Shown here: positions 26,282 through 34,822 of the stretch, piece after piece
How the letters are laid out: each line of letters begins with the position of its first letter
Position numbering within the stretch: position 1 is the first letter of the stretch
Source: JAGKXB01 sp964498835
GTDB lineage: Bacteria; Pseudomonadota; Gammaproteobacteria; Burkholderiales; Burkholderiaceae_D
DNA length: 64,000 nucleotides
Direction of reading: 5' to 3'
NCBI GenBank assembly: GCA_964498835.1
Contig: CAZCIX010000005.1
Location: forward strand, 4,434 to 68,433
The notes under the pieces: generated by a model
Seen by the model: only the letters and a program-made list of their open reading frames with translations
The model's database searches: none
What the model was told of the DNA's origin: nothing
Program-made: the position numbers and the translations under genes

Positions 26282-26722
26282 GGAATCCCCGTCGTTATGT
26301 TTTTATAATATATAATAATTATATTGCATATCATGAATCCAAAATTTTGTTTATAAACATTAGTTGCCACATAATGATGAAATATTAGGCACTAAAAAAT
26401 AAGTAAGCTAGATCAAATACTTATGTTGTATTTTGATATTTCTCAACAGTATTATCCACAGAAATTGTGGATAATTTTGTTTCATTTTGAAAACAAAAAG
26501 AAGTTGTTCCAATCTTTGGTGATTTTTGTGTGCTGACGTTAGGATTGAATTACGCAAATTGTTGCTAAAATGCAATGCGCATTGACCAATACATATATTA
26601 TAATATGATAATAATATCATTATATGGCAAATATGTTTGGATTTAGATGCCGATTTAGTAATAATTAAAATCATCATTTATTTTAATTATCTTAACAAAA
26701 CTAGTTTATAAGATAAGGGTGT
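26282..26722. other. Candidate origin of replication (oriV), AT-rich, no gene
   Basis: About 440 bp of very AT-rich sequence between divergent genes. It contains two consensus DnaA boxes in inverted orientation, TTATCCACA (26452-26460) and TGTGGATAA (26466-26474), 5 bp apart. It also has TTTTGTTT/AAACAAAA arms (26475-26498), a TGATA/TATCA hairpin near 26607, and a perfect 11-bp inverted repeat ATAATTAAAAT/ATTTTAATTAT (26661-26690). The palindrome GTTTATAAAC is at 26349-26358. No iteron array was found. Paired DnaA boxes with an AT-rich flank fit a plasmid origin. Confidence 0.5.
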
Positions 26723-26740
26723 ATGAGACTGAATAAAAAT

Positions 26741-26756
26741 TTTCCAACGTTGGAAA
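26741..26756. promoter_or_regulatory. Palindromic operator overlapping the lipoprotein leader
   Basis: TTTCCAACGTTGGAAA, a perfect palindrome. Its right arm (GGAAA) ends 8 bp before the ATG at 26765 and may double as the ribosome site, so bound protein would cover both DNA and translation-start region. Confidence 0.65.
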
Positions 26757-26764
26757 TAATCGGA

Positions 26765-27661
26765 ATGATCATGGCGAACCAAAATACAATCTTGTTTTTG
26801 CATTCTATACGTACGGTAGGATTATTGGCTACAGTTACTGCGCTTGCAGGATGTTTCTTGCAAGACACAACAATACGACAAACGCTTGTTGATTCTCCTA
26901 AAGTAATCAAATTTGTTCAAGTGCGTGATCTTAAAACGGGTGCGACTAGTTTTGTCCCTTGTGACCAAGATAGCTCGACCGACAAAACGTTGGAGCAGTG
27001 TTCTCATCATGCTAGTGGCATTCTTACTGAGGATGTTACAAATGTTTCTGAAATTGCAAAAACTATTTCTTCTAAAAAAGTTCAAAGACTGAATCTCAAA
27101 GAATATGTGACAGAAGATCCAGCTTCGAAAACAGATACTAAAAATATGACAATTTCACAGGAGCAGGCGCAAACGAAAGCTGCAATTGTGTCTGCCCAAG
27201 GCCTTAGTATGAAAATGGATAACATATTTGCATCAGCTAAAAGAATTGTCCCATTTTCATATTCAACTGGTGGACTAGGACCATTGGGCAAGTTAGCCGT
27301 CAAAGAGATGGCCTTGATAGCCAAGGATGCTGATCGCATTTATGTGCGCGGTCGAACTGACTCGTCAGGAACGCAAGCAAAAAATATTTTACTAGCTAAA
27401 AGTCGAGCAGACTCCGTGCGAACACGGTTTGTTGCTGATGGTGTGCCGCGCAGTAAGGTACATGCGACTTATTGTACGACTTGTTTTATCGCGAGTAACG
27501 CTACTGAAGCAGGTCGTCGTCTAAATCGGCGGGTTGATGTTGAATTGATTATGCCGATTGCGAAAGTCGGAGTTTTGCCAAAAAATCAGTATGAAATCGT
27601 ACAATTGGAAAATTCGCTAGCTCTTGATTTACAAAAGGATATGCAGATTGCTGGTCAATAA
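26765..27661 (+). CDS. OmpA-family lipoprotein
   Basis: 298 residues from the ATG at 26765 (an upstream frame would read through the operator). The signal ends with the lipobox LAGC (Cys about residue 30), so it is probably an outer-membrane lipoprotein. The C-terminal part (about 175-275) has the OmpA/Pal peptidoglycan-binding pattern: VPFSYSTGGLGPLGK, RIYVRGRTDSSG, AKSRADSVRTRFVADGV and RRLNRRVDVELI. It could anchor the transfer or pilus machinery to the cell wall, or act in surface exclusion; neither is shown. It is the first gene of the rightward accessory block, next to the candidate origin. Confidence 0.85.
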   Translation: MIMANQNTILFLHSIRTVGLLATVTALAGCFLQDTTIRQTLVDSPKVIKFVQVRDLKTGATSFVPCDQDSSTDKTLEQCSHHASGILTEDVTNVSEIAKTISSKKVQRLNLKEYVTEDPASKTDTKNMTISQEQAQTKAAIVSAQGLSMKMDNIFASAKRIVPFSYSTGGLGPLGKLAVKEMALIAKDADRIYVRGRTDSSGTQAKNILLAKSRADSVRTRFVADGVPRSKVHATYCTTCFIASNATEAGRRLNRRVDVELIMPIAKVGVLPKNQYEIVQLENSLALDLQKDMQIAGQ

Positions 27662-27745
27662 GCTTATATTCGTCTTGCGAAAGTTGATTTAGTATCAAAT
27701 CATTTAATTTTATTTGGTAAATTTTAAAAGGCATGCAGATTAATC

Positions 27746-28096
27746 ATGAAACAACAGCAAATCAAATTTAAATTTGTTCGTCCCCCTGGCGTGACAGTGG
27801 CGTGCGTGAACGGATATTGGGTAAATACCACTATTACCGGTAAGCTGCTGGTTGATATGTTTTATCAGTATCCAAAGTGCGCGGAATCGGTCACGTTCCA
27901 ATTGGACGAATTAGGAAAGCTAGGCAAGGAAATCGATCGTGAAGCACCAGATGTTTTGGTGCGTGAAATACTCGCAAGCCTAGAGCTGACACCGGAAATG
28001 GCTATGGACTTTGGGACATATCTGGTCGAAACGGCGCGCAGCATGGGCATCAAATATCCGGGCGAATTCGTAGGATCGTCGCCGACCAAACAATAA
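27746..28096 (+). CDS. Hypothetical protein
   Basis: 116 residues, not recognised. It begins with a basic, beta-like segment (QIKFKFVRPPGVTVACVNGYWV). The C-terminal half is helical and acidic (ELTPEMAMDFGTYLVETARSM). No signal peptide or membrane helix. It is 84 bp after the OmpA-like gene on the same strand. Codon use looks like a real gene, but the ribosome site is weak. Confidence 0.55.
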   Translation: MKQQQIKFKFVRPPGVTVACVNGYWVNTTITGKLLVDMFYQYPKCAESVTFQLDELGKLGKEIDREAPDVLVREILASLELTPEMAMDFGTYLVETARSMGIKYPGEFVGSSPTKQ

Positions 28097-28233
28097 TTGC
28101 CAAGCAGAAAAGAAGCACGATTATCAAAGTAAAATTCAATTTAAGTTTGGAAATAAATGTTCTCCATGCAATTCCTATTATCAAAGAATCTTATGAATAG
28201 AATCAGAAACAAAGATTCGATTGTATCTCTGTC

Positions 28234-29412
28234 ATGACCTCATCTTCTCTATCACCATCGCGACTGTCGGCACTTCCTGGTTACAGTGACATTCATGTGG
28301 GTATTGTTGACGTTATTACCAACGCCAGAATCAAAGCTGCTCGCAACGTTAATTCATTAATGACAGCCAGTTATTGGGAAATCGGGCGCCGCATTGTAGA
28401 AGCTGAGCAAAGTGGAAAGCGTAGAGCTGGTTATGGAGAACAACTTATTGCGCGCCTTTCTGATGATCTCACACAGCAGTTTGGACGTGGATTTTCATCA
28501 CGAAATTTAGAGCAGATGCGGCAGTTTTATATGACTTGGTCAATTCCGCAGACACTGTCTGCGGAATCTTCAGAACCATTATCCTTGTCAGGTCGCCCCA
28601 CAAATGAACAAGCAGAACTTGCCCTATTGGGCATGAGTGTCGTTGATGATTCGCAGTCTCGTCAACGTGAGCTTGCAGAACTTGCGAAGAATTTCACGTT
28701 GCCTTGGTCTGCTTATGTACGCTTACTATCTGTTCAAGATGCCCATGCTCGCCAGTTTTATGAAGTTGAGGCGCTGCATGGGGGATGGAGCGTACGCCAA
28801 CTTGATCGCCAAATTAGTAGCCAGTTTTACGAACGAACGGCTTTATCCAAAAACAAAGCAGCAATGTTGACCAAAGGTGCAATTGCTAAACCAGAAGATA
28901 CGGTCACGCCTGATGAATCTATTAAAGATCCTTATGTGCTGGAATTTTTGGATCTTAAAGATGAATATTCCGAATCTGATCTTGAAAAAGCCTTGATTCA
29001 CCGGTTGGAAGATTTTCTCCTAGAACTTGGTAGTGATTTCACATTTGTAGGACGGCAACGACGATTGCGCATCGATCAAACATGGTATCGAGTTGATTTA
29101 CTTTTCTTTCACCGCAGATTACGTTGTTTGGTGATTATTGATTTGAAGCTTGGCAGTCTTACGCATGCGGATATAGGCCAGATGCATATGTACTGCAACT
29201 ACGCGAAAGAAAATTGGACGTTGCCGGATGAGAATCCTCCCGTTGGTTTGATTCTGTGTGCCGAAAAAGGCCATGCATTGGCACGATATGCGCTGGAAGG
29301 CTTGCCAAACAAAATTATGGCGGCAAACTATCGGACAGTTTTGCCAGATGCTGAGTTGCTTCAAAAGGAACTTGAAAAGACCAGAAATTTACTTGAGTCA
29401 CGTGACAAATAA
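28234..29412 (+). CDS. YhcG-family PD-(D/E)XK nuclease (DUF1016)
   Basis: 392 residues. The N-terminal helical domain (ARNVNSLMTASYWEIGRRIV, RGFSSRNLEQMRQFY, about 30-100) and the C-terminal nuclease domain (D288 in YRVDLLFFH, IDLK at 302-305, HADIGQMHMYCNYA) are those of YhcG/DUF1016 proteins, which are found in defence islands and beside restriction systems. An extra linker of about 35 residues (103-140, Ser/Glu-rich) separates the two. It is a single gene in the accessory block without an obvious partner. The frame is intact and the catalytic residues are present. Confidence 0.85.
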   Translation: MTSSSLSPSRLSALPGYSDIHVGIVDVITNARIKAARNVNSLMTASYWEIGRRIVEAEQSGKRRAGYGEQLIARLSDDLTQQFGRGFSSRNLEQMRQFYMTWSIPQTLSAESSEPLSLSGRPTNEQAELALLGMSVVDDSQSRQRELAELAKNFTLPWSAYVRLLSVQDAHARQFYEVEALHGGWSVRQLDRQISSQFYERTALSKNKAAMLTKGAIAKPEDTVTPDESIKDPYVLEFLDLKDEYSESDLEKALIHRLEDFLLELGSDFTFVGRQRRLRIDQTWYRVDLLFFHRRLRCLVIIDLKLGSLTHADIGQMHMYCNYAKENWTLPDENPPVGLILCAEKGHALARYALEGLPNKIMAANYRTVLPDAELLQKELEKTRNLLESRDK

Positions 29413-29514
29413 ACGAGAACCAGTGATAGTGCATATATTTGGCCAGATACATTCGTTGACCAGGTTGATAAAAAGTGACACTATGTTAATACTAATTGCC
29501 GCGCATTTTTAAAT

Positions 29515-29808
29515 ATGCATGCCACTCAGTTAATACACTTAGATTATCAACAGGCTGTAATTGCGACAGTAAGGCGCTCACTTAGTCTGACGCATGGTGA
29601 TGTGTTTGCAACAAATTTTATATGCGAACACGAACAATCTGTACTATTGGCAGCAAAAAAACGAATATGCAGCCATAGTGAAGATTGGCTTGTTGCTGAG
29701 ATTTTGCGACTCAAGGCAGAACACCACGAATCAGAATTTGGGTCAGTTAACGGCGAATGCACTAGTCATCAATCAACGATTTTGCCAGAAGTCGTCACAT
29801 TTTTCTAA
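29515..29808 (+). CDS. Doubtful small reading frame
   Basis: 97 codons in the 574-bp gap between two nuclease genes. No ribosome site, no recognised family and average composition (LTHGDVFATNFICEHEQSVL, DWLVAEILRLKAEHH). It may be spurious or the remnant of a gene. The rest of the gap (29413-29514 and 29809-29986) holds nothing I can name except one copy of a 27-bp imperfect repeat. Confidence 0.25.
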   Translation: MHATQLIHLDYQQAVIATVRRSLSLTHGDVFATNFICEHEQSVLLAAKKRICSHSEDWLVAEILRLKAEHHESEFGSVNGECTSHQSTILPEVVTFF

Positions 29809-29860
29809 TTTACATCAGCCGATTGTTGTTATTCTCATAATACTTCTTATGTAAAACCAT

Positions 29861-29887
29861 GACCTAAGTTGAAGATGTTCACTTTTG
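29861..29887 (+). repeat. Imperfect direct repeat, copy A
   Basis: GACCTAAGTTGAAGATGTTC and the next 7 bases match 23 of 27 positions at 32408-32434. It lies about 100 bp before the large nuclease gene. It may be a shared control element or a relic of an insertion-sequence end. Confidence 0.5.
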
Positions 29888-29986
29888 TACTGACCTACCT
29901 CGCCTAATGAAGCAAATATAGCTTGCCAATGTCAAGCTATACCAACTCAGTGATCGACTCATACTATTCATTGAATAATTGCTCTC

Positions 29987-32317
29987 ATGGCAAACACCAA
30001 CAATGCGGCCTTAAGTGGCAAACGTCACGCTAAAAATAGTGCCGCTGCGTCGGTGTTATCAAATCATGCCTTTTGGTGGATATGTAGTCGGCGTCATACA
30101 ATAGCAGCCGATGACTCAAACAAACTTCCTCTATCGTCTTTGTGTGCTCCCGGGCCGTGCTGTGCAAGACATGCGTGTGTCCAGCGCGGCCGTCCCATGA
30201 GTACGTATCAAGAACTATTCCGGCTGCTGCACAAATCGTCTTCCCCTGTTTCTCTGTGCACTCAGCTAATGCTGGTGCCTCGGCTAAAGGACAACGCCTC
30301 CATCGCTGCTGCGCTGGCAACGTTGAAAAAAGCGATCAGATGCAACCAACAAGGCCGTGTGTTGTCGGCTGCTCGCACCTTGCTGGTTCTAGCCGGGCCT
30401 GCCAAAGCGATCGAATACATGAAGCGCGACGCCATTCTCCGCGCGTCCTCTTTTGAATTTGATGCGCCTGCCATTGGTCAGCTGGTGGCTGACTGGATTG
30501 AACATGCTAGCGTGTATGGACTGTTGCCGACTGCTGTGAGCTACTTAACTTCGACAACCAACCTGTACCGGCTAGTGCCAGCAGTCCGCGCACTATATCT
30601 GGGCCTGAGGTCGCGTTTGCAAGCGGAACGCATCACGATCCTCAAATGCCTGCTAGCGGAAGTAGATGCATCATTTGCGGACCCCGATCCGATTGACGTC
30701 GGACACGGCGACGGGCGGCTCGCCACCAGCGAAGAACTCGCCGAAGCGTTCTCATATCTGTTGGGCCAGTTCCATACGCATGTTGGCCTGACAGAGATGC
30801 AATTTGCCTTGACGGATCCCGCTGCTGGCTACGATCCACGATACCGCACGCTGCTGGGCGACGCACTGAAAATCTGTCGATACCGAGAAGCAGAAGTGCT
30901 GCTGGAGGCGTTCCCCTACCAGGCGCAAGCGACTATGGGCGGTGTAAGCATCGGTTCAATTGATCCGGCGCTCGAACGCTCTATAAGGCTTGGCTACGTC
31001 CAGCATGAGATGCAATTGAATGTGAAACAGCACCTCCTACAGAATGCGCGATCCGAGGGACAAACATATTCGCTGCCCATCTTGGCGGACTGCTACTTTG
31101 AGCAGCTGAGCGAGCGGGTCTGCCGATTGCAGCCTCACCCGCTGCCTCGTTATGTGGTGGAGTTACCGCTTAATGGCAAAATGGCAGAATTGTTTTCCCG
31201 GGATGCGGCCCTGCTGGAGGAGGTGGTCAACTGTTCCAGCCTGGCGTTGGAGGAATACTTACCTTTGGCGGACGTCCCCAATCAAGTCGTGGCAGGTACC
31301 ATCACGGTGATGGATCTGTACAAGGTGCAGCGCCTTTTCCGCTTCTTGCATCATGTACTGAAGCGAACTATCGATTGCCATGAACCATTTAGTGAACGTG
31401 CAGGCTTGTATCGAGCGTCCTGCCTACCCATACTGTCGCGCGAAGGTATACTGTCCGTGCTGTGCCTGGCCGTCGGCACTACCAAAGCATCGGAGGTACT
31501 GACATTGCTTACAGCCAATCTAGCGGCGCCGGGACTGGACATACAAGATGCCCCTGTTATTGCCGCAGGCAAATATTTCATGGTGTCCCCTGCCGTACTG
31601 GCCAGCAGCAACCTTCCCCGCAACATTCTCAGTCGATTGCATAAGCGGCTAGTGCCAGCGGCACCCGACCATCTCGATCCAATGCAATCGCAGTTGGCGC
31701 AGGCACTGCGTGATGCTGGTTTTTTGGTTGTAATGGAGTACCATCTTAAGAGCAGCGAGCTAGAAACCGACGTACTGGCTTACCGAGATGGCCACCTGTT
31801 TATTTTTGAGTGCAAAAATGCTTACCATCCTTGCAACGTCTATGAACTGCGTAATACTTACAACGCAATGCTCAAAGCGGCTGATCAGTTGACACTACGC
31901 GAGCGCTGGCTAGCCGATTCCTCCCACCAACGTGAACTTTTTGCCAAGCTAAATTGGGCTGTCCCCAACTTTGCCGTAGTGCATACCTGCATAGCGCTTG
32001 GCAACCGCGTCTTTAATGGTTATAAGTGCGAGGGGCATCCGGTACGCCAGGTGCATGAGTTGCTCAATCTAATCTTGCATGGCTATATCGAATTCGAGGA
32101 TGCGCACCGCGTCACGCTGTGGCGTTCCGAGACGATCGTAGTGGCTGATCTTGTGGATTACATACAGGGCAGCACGACGCATGCTGACATCGCCGCAGCG
32201 ATGGTGCCGATCAACGTTGAGACGCCAATCGGTGACCAGTGGCTGAGGCTAATAACGTACGCACTAGATTTCTCGCAGCTAAAGGAGACAGTCCTCGCAC
32301 GCTACCGACATTCATGA
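29987..32317 (+). CDS. Large orphan PD-(D/E)XK nuclease-like protein
   Basis: 776 residues, possibly 706 if translation starts at the ATG at 30197; the first 70 residues look poorly conserved and Cys/Ser-rich. Most of the protein is helical and unrecognised. At 580-612 there is a restriction-nuclease core: ELETDVLAY (D595) and a hydrophobic strand ending IFECKN (E608, K610), the D-X12-ExK spacing of PD-(D/E)XK folds such as NERD or Mrr-like domains. It lies alone between the YhcG gene and the OLD-helicase operon on the same strand, so an anti-phage or DNA-processing role is likely. The large N-terminal region is probably sensory or protein-binding. Confidence 0.65.
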   Translation: MANTNNAALSGKRHAKNSAAASVLSNHAFWWICSRRHTIAADDSNKLPLSSLCAPGPCCARHACVQRGRPMSTYQELFRLLHKSSSPVSLCTQLMLVPRLKDNASIAAALATLKKAIRCNQQGRVLSAARTLLVLAGPAKAIEYMKRDAILRASSFEFDAPAIGQLVADWIEHASVYGLLPTAVSYLTSTTNLYRLVPAVRALYLGLRSRLQAERITILKCLLAEVDASFADPDPIDVGHGDGRLATSEELAEAFSYLLGQFHTHVGLTEMQFALTDPAAGYDPRYRTLLGDALKICRYREAEVLLEAFPYQAQATMGGVSIGSIDPALERSIRLGYVQHEMQLNVKQHLLQNARSEGQTYSLPILADCYFEQLSERVCRLQPHPLPRYVVELPLNGKMAELFSRDAALLEEVVNCSSLALEEYLPLADVPNQVVAGTITVMDLYKVQRLFRFLHHVLKRTIDCHEPFSERAGLYRASCLPILSREGILSVLCLAVGTTKASEVLTLLTANLAAPGLDIQDAPVIAAGKYFMVSPAVLASSNLPRNILSRLHKRLVPAAPDHLDPMQSQLAQALRDAGFLVVMEYHLKSSELETDVLAYRDGHLFIFECKNAYHPCNVYELRNTYNAMLKAADQLTLRERWLADSSHQRELFAKLNWAVPNFAVVHTCIALGNRVFNGYKCEGHPVRQVHELLNLILHGYIEFEDAHRVTLWRSETIVVADLVDYIQGSTTHADIAAAMVPINVETPIGDQWLRLITYALDFSQLKETVLARYRHS

Positions 32318-32917
32318 ACGAGGCATACCATCCATACCCAAAAAATATTTAGGATTCAAAGTCTTGTATGACTGCGAACAGAAAACTTAGGGCGTAAGTA
32401 AAAAGAAGACCTAAGCTGGAGATGTTCATTTCTGCGGCCGTTTTCGTTCAATCAAGCAAAGAGTGACTTTCTCGGATTACACTCTCTTGCGCCGTGTTTA
32501 ATGGTACTTATAATGAAACTTCTATCGACTTCTCGTTGAACTCGGCTAGTCGAATCGTTATCTGAAGCTGCTGCGCCGTCTGCCCTCATCGCTAAAAGTC
32601 ACCAGGTGAATTGGATTACCGCGGCCCAGACGACTTTTTTGCAGGCCGATTCCGTGAAACTGAGCTGGAATTACGTACAAAACATGCCAACGCCGCGCAT
32701 CCTAGAAGACAGCGTCAGCTCGGCAATAAGCTCCTGGAAACATTCCGTCGGAAGGCGTACCCAACTGACACCGATATTCCTGATATTCTCAAGAAAACAT
32801 AAATAGTTTCCAGGTGTTACTAATGGAGCGAATTTGAGCGTCATTTTTCCTGAATACTCTCCGCCTGGTACGCACGAAAACAAAAAAACACTCCTCCAAT
32901 CTATTAAGCCAACAGCC
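32318..32917 (+). other. Intergenic region before the OLD gene
   Basis: About 600 bp. It contains copy B of the imperfect repeat (32408-32434) and a short open frame, 32611-32802 (TTG start, 63 codons, DYRGPDDFFAGRFRETELEL), that is rich in charged residues and may be the remnant of a gene tail. No convincing complete gene or promoter was identified. Confidence 0.4.
32408..32434 (+). repeat. Imperfect direct repeat, copy B
   Basis: GACCTAAGCTGGAGATGTTC and the next 7 bases; 23 of 27 identical to 29861-29887. The two copies bracket the large nuclease gene. Both are followed within about 40 bp by a CAAGCAAA/GAAGCAAA segment, so the similarity extends beyond the core. Confidence 0.5.
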
Positions 32918-34822
32918 ATGAAATTGCACAACATTCGTCTATCGAATTTTCAATCCTTCGGACCAGATCCCGTCAGCTTCACAGTACCTGAGTTGTGCTA
33001 CCTGATTGGGCCGAACGGTTCAGGAAAAACAGCTGGACTGCAAGCAATCTGTCGATTGTTTGCGTTTGATCAATCCCTGCGCCGTATCAAAAAATCCGAT
33101 TTCCATATTCCGCACAACGAAACTGAAGCTCCTGCCGAGCGCAAACTTTGGATTGAGGTCGATTTCGTGTTCCCAGAGTTGGAGAACAATGATGATAGCA
33201 ATGGCGTAGCGCCAAATTTCGGGCATATGCGACTCGATGAGGCGAATGGACTGGTACGTGTGCGCTTTCGTCTGGAAGCAGCACTCTCTGACTCGGGCGA
33301 GATTGATGAATCGCTAGTGTACGTCCTTGATGTGAAAGAGGATGGCACCATTTTAAGTACAGCACAGGTGCCAAAGGCTGAGCGCAACGAAATTCATGTT
33401 CATTATCTGCCGGCTCGCCGTGACCCGGCGGATCACATCGCTTATGGTGCCAACGCGCTGCTGGGCAGGATACTGCGTGCGGTCAACTGGGATAACGAGC
33501 GCGCCGATATCAAAGAACTGACAGACCAGATTACTGAGCGCCTGTCGAACAACCCGTCTATTAGAGCTTTTAGCAATTGCCTTTCAGAGACCTGGTCTTT
33601 GCTGCACAGAGGTAGTTATTTTTCAGATCCTACAATCACCTTCGCTGCGTCAGAGATTGAAGCGTTACTTCGGCATCTATCAATTTCTTTCTCGCCTGCG
33701 CACGACGATCGCGTCGCTGACTTCTCTCGACTTAGCGATGGCCAGAAGTCCATGTTGTATCTGTCCCTGGTTGTGTCATCCCACGCAATCGGCCGTAAAG
33801 TGCTCGCAGGTAAAGACAACAGTTTCGATGTGGAAAAGTTGCGCCCTCCGGTTTTTACCATCATCGCTATAGAAGAACCTGAAAATAGCTTATCGCCGCA
33901 TTTTCTCGGCCGTATCGTCAACACCTTATCCAAAATCACAACTGACGGTGATGCTCAGGCTTTGATCGCTACACATGCGCCCTCAATATTGCGACGTGTA
34001 CCGCCGGAAAACATCCGGTATCTTCGCTTAAATGAAACGCGCGTGACCCAGGTCCGATCCATAAAACTACCAGAAGCAAAAGACGAAGCGCACAAATTTG
34101 TCCGGGAGGCTATCCAGGCTTTCCCCGAGATCTATTTTTCGAGGTTGGTCGTGCTAGGCGAAGGCGACAGCGAGGAAATCGTCCTGCCAAGGTTGCTGCG
34201 CGCAAAAGGGGCGCCCATTGATGAATCTGGCGTGACGGTGGCACCACTAGGCGGCCGTCACGTCAATCACTTCTGGCGTCTGCTGTCCGAACTACAGATC
34301 CCCTACCTCACTTTGTTAGACTTGGATCTGGCGCGGTTCGGCGGCGGGTGGGGGCGAATCAAGTACGTGAACGATCAACTAGGAAAGTACCAGCCAGCCA
34401 AGCAATTGCCTGCTGATCATGGCATACCCAACTGGAACAACGATAACGACAAAGTAATGGACCATCCACATTACTTCGGTCTGCTGGAAAAAAGTGGTGT
34501 TTATTTCTCATCTCCAATGGACTTAGACTTCGCGCTGCTCACGGCCTTCCCCATTCAATATGACGCAAATAAAGAAGATCCGGACGCGGATACGATCAAA
34601 GCTGTGTTGGGCAAAAGCCACCACGGCTCGCAGCAGTATGCGAAAGAGCAGCTACAGCTATTTGGCACTTATCACAGCCGGTTCAAAGTTGGTAGCAAAC
34701 CTGCCGCTCACATCGAAGCACTCACGCACATTGCTGACGCGGCGATGCTGGCGGCCATGCCGCCATCGTTGGCGCGGCTTGCCGATGCTGTGATTGCATG
34801 CTTAAGGGAGTTGCCGGAATGA
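32918..34822 (+). CDS. OLD-family ATPase/TOPRIM nuclease (GajA-like)
   Basis: 634 residues from the ATG at 32918. The N-terminal ABC-type ATPase domain has Walker A GPNGSGKT (31-38), the signature region FSRLSDGQKSMLYLSL and Walker B FTIIAIEEPENSLSPHF. The C-terminal TOPRIM domain has the Glu motif RLVVLGEGDSEEIVLPRLL and the DxD motif LTLLDLDLAR. This is the class 2 OLD layout, as in GajA of the Gabija anti-phage system, which nicks DNA under nucleotide control. Its stop overlaps the start of the UvrD-like helicase (ATGA), the arrangement of gajA-gajB. Length is slightly above GajA. The call as Gabija-like rests on architecture and gene order. Confidence 0.85.
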   Translation: MKLHNIRLSNFQSFGPDPVSFTVPELCYLIGPNGSGKTAGLQAICRLFAFDQSLRRIKKSDFHIPHNETEAPAERKLWIEVDFVFPELENNDDSNGVAPNFGHMRLDEANGLVRVRFRLEAALSDSGEIDESLVYVLDVKEDGTILSTAQVPKAERNEIHVHYLPARRDPADHIAYGANALLGRILRAVNWDNERADIKELTDQITERLSNNPSIRAFSNCLSETWSLLHRGSYFSDPTITFAASEIEALLRHLSISFSPAHDDRVADFSRLSDGQKSMLYLSLVVSSHAIGRKVLAGKDNSFDVEKLRPPVFTIIAIEEPENSLSPHFLGRIVNTLSKITTDGDAQALIATHAPSILRRVPPENIRYLRLNETRVTQVRSIKLPEAKDEAHKFVREAIQAFPEIYFSRLVVLGEGDSEEIVLPRLLRAKGAPIDESGVTVAPLGGRHVNHFWRLLSELQIPYLTLLDLDLARFGGGWGRIKYVNDQLGKYQPAKQLPADHGIPNWNNDNDKVMDHPHYFGLLEKSGVYFSSPMDLDFALLTAFPIQYDANKEDPDADTIKAVLGKSHHGSQQYAKEQLQLFGTYHSRFKVGSKPAAHIEALTHIADAAMLAAMPPSLARLADAVIACLRELPE

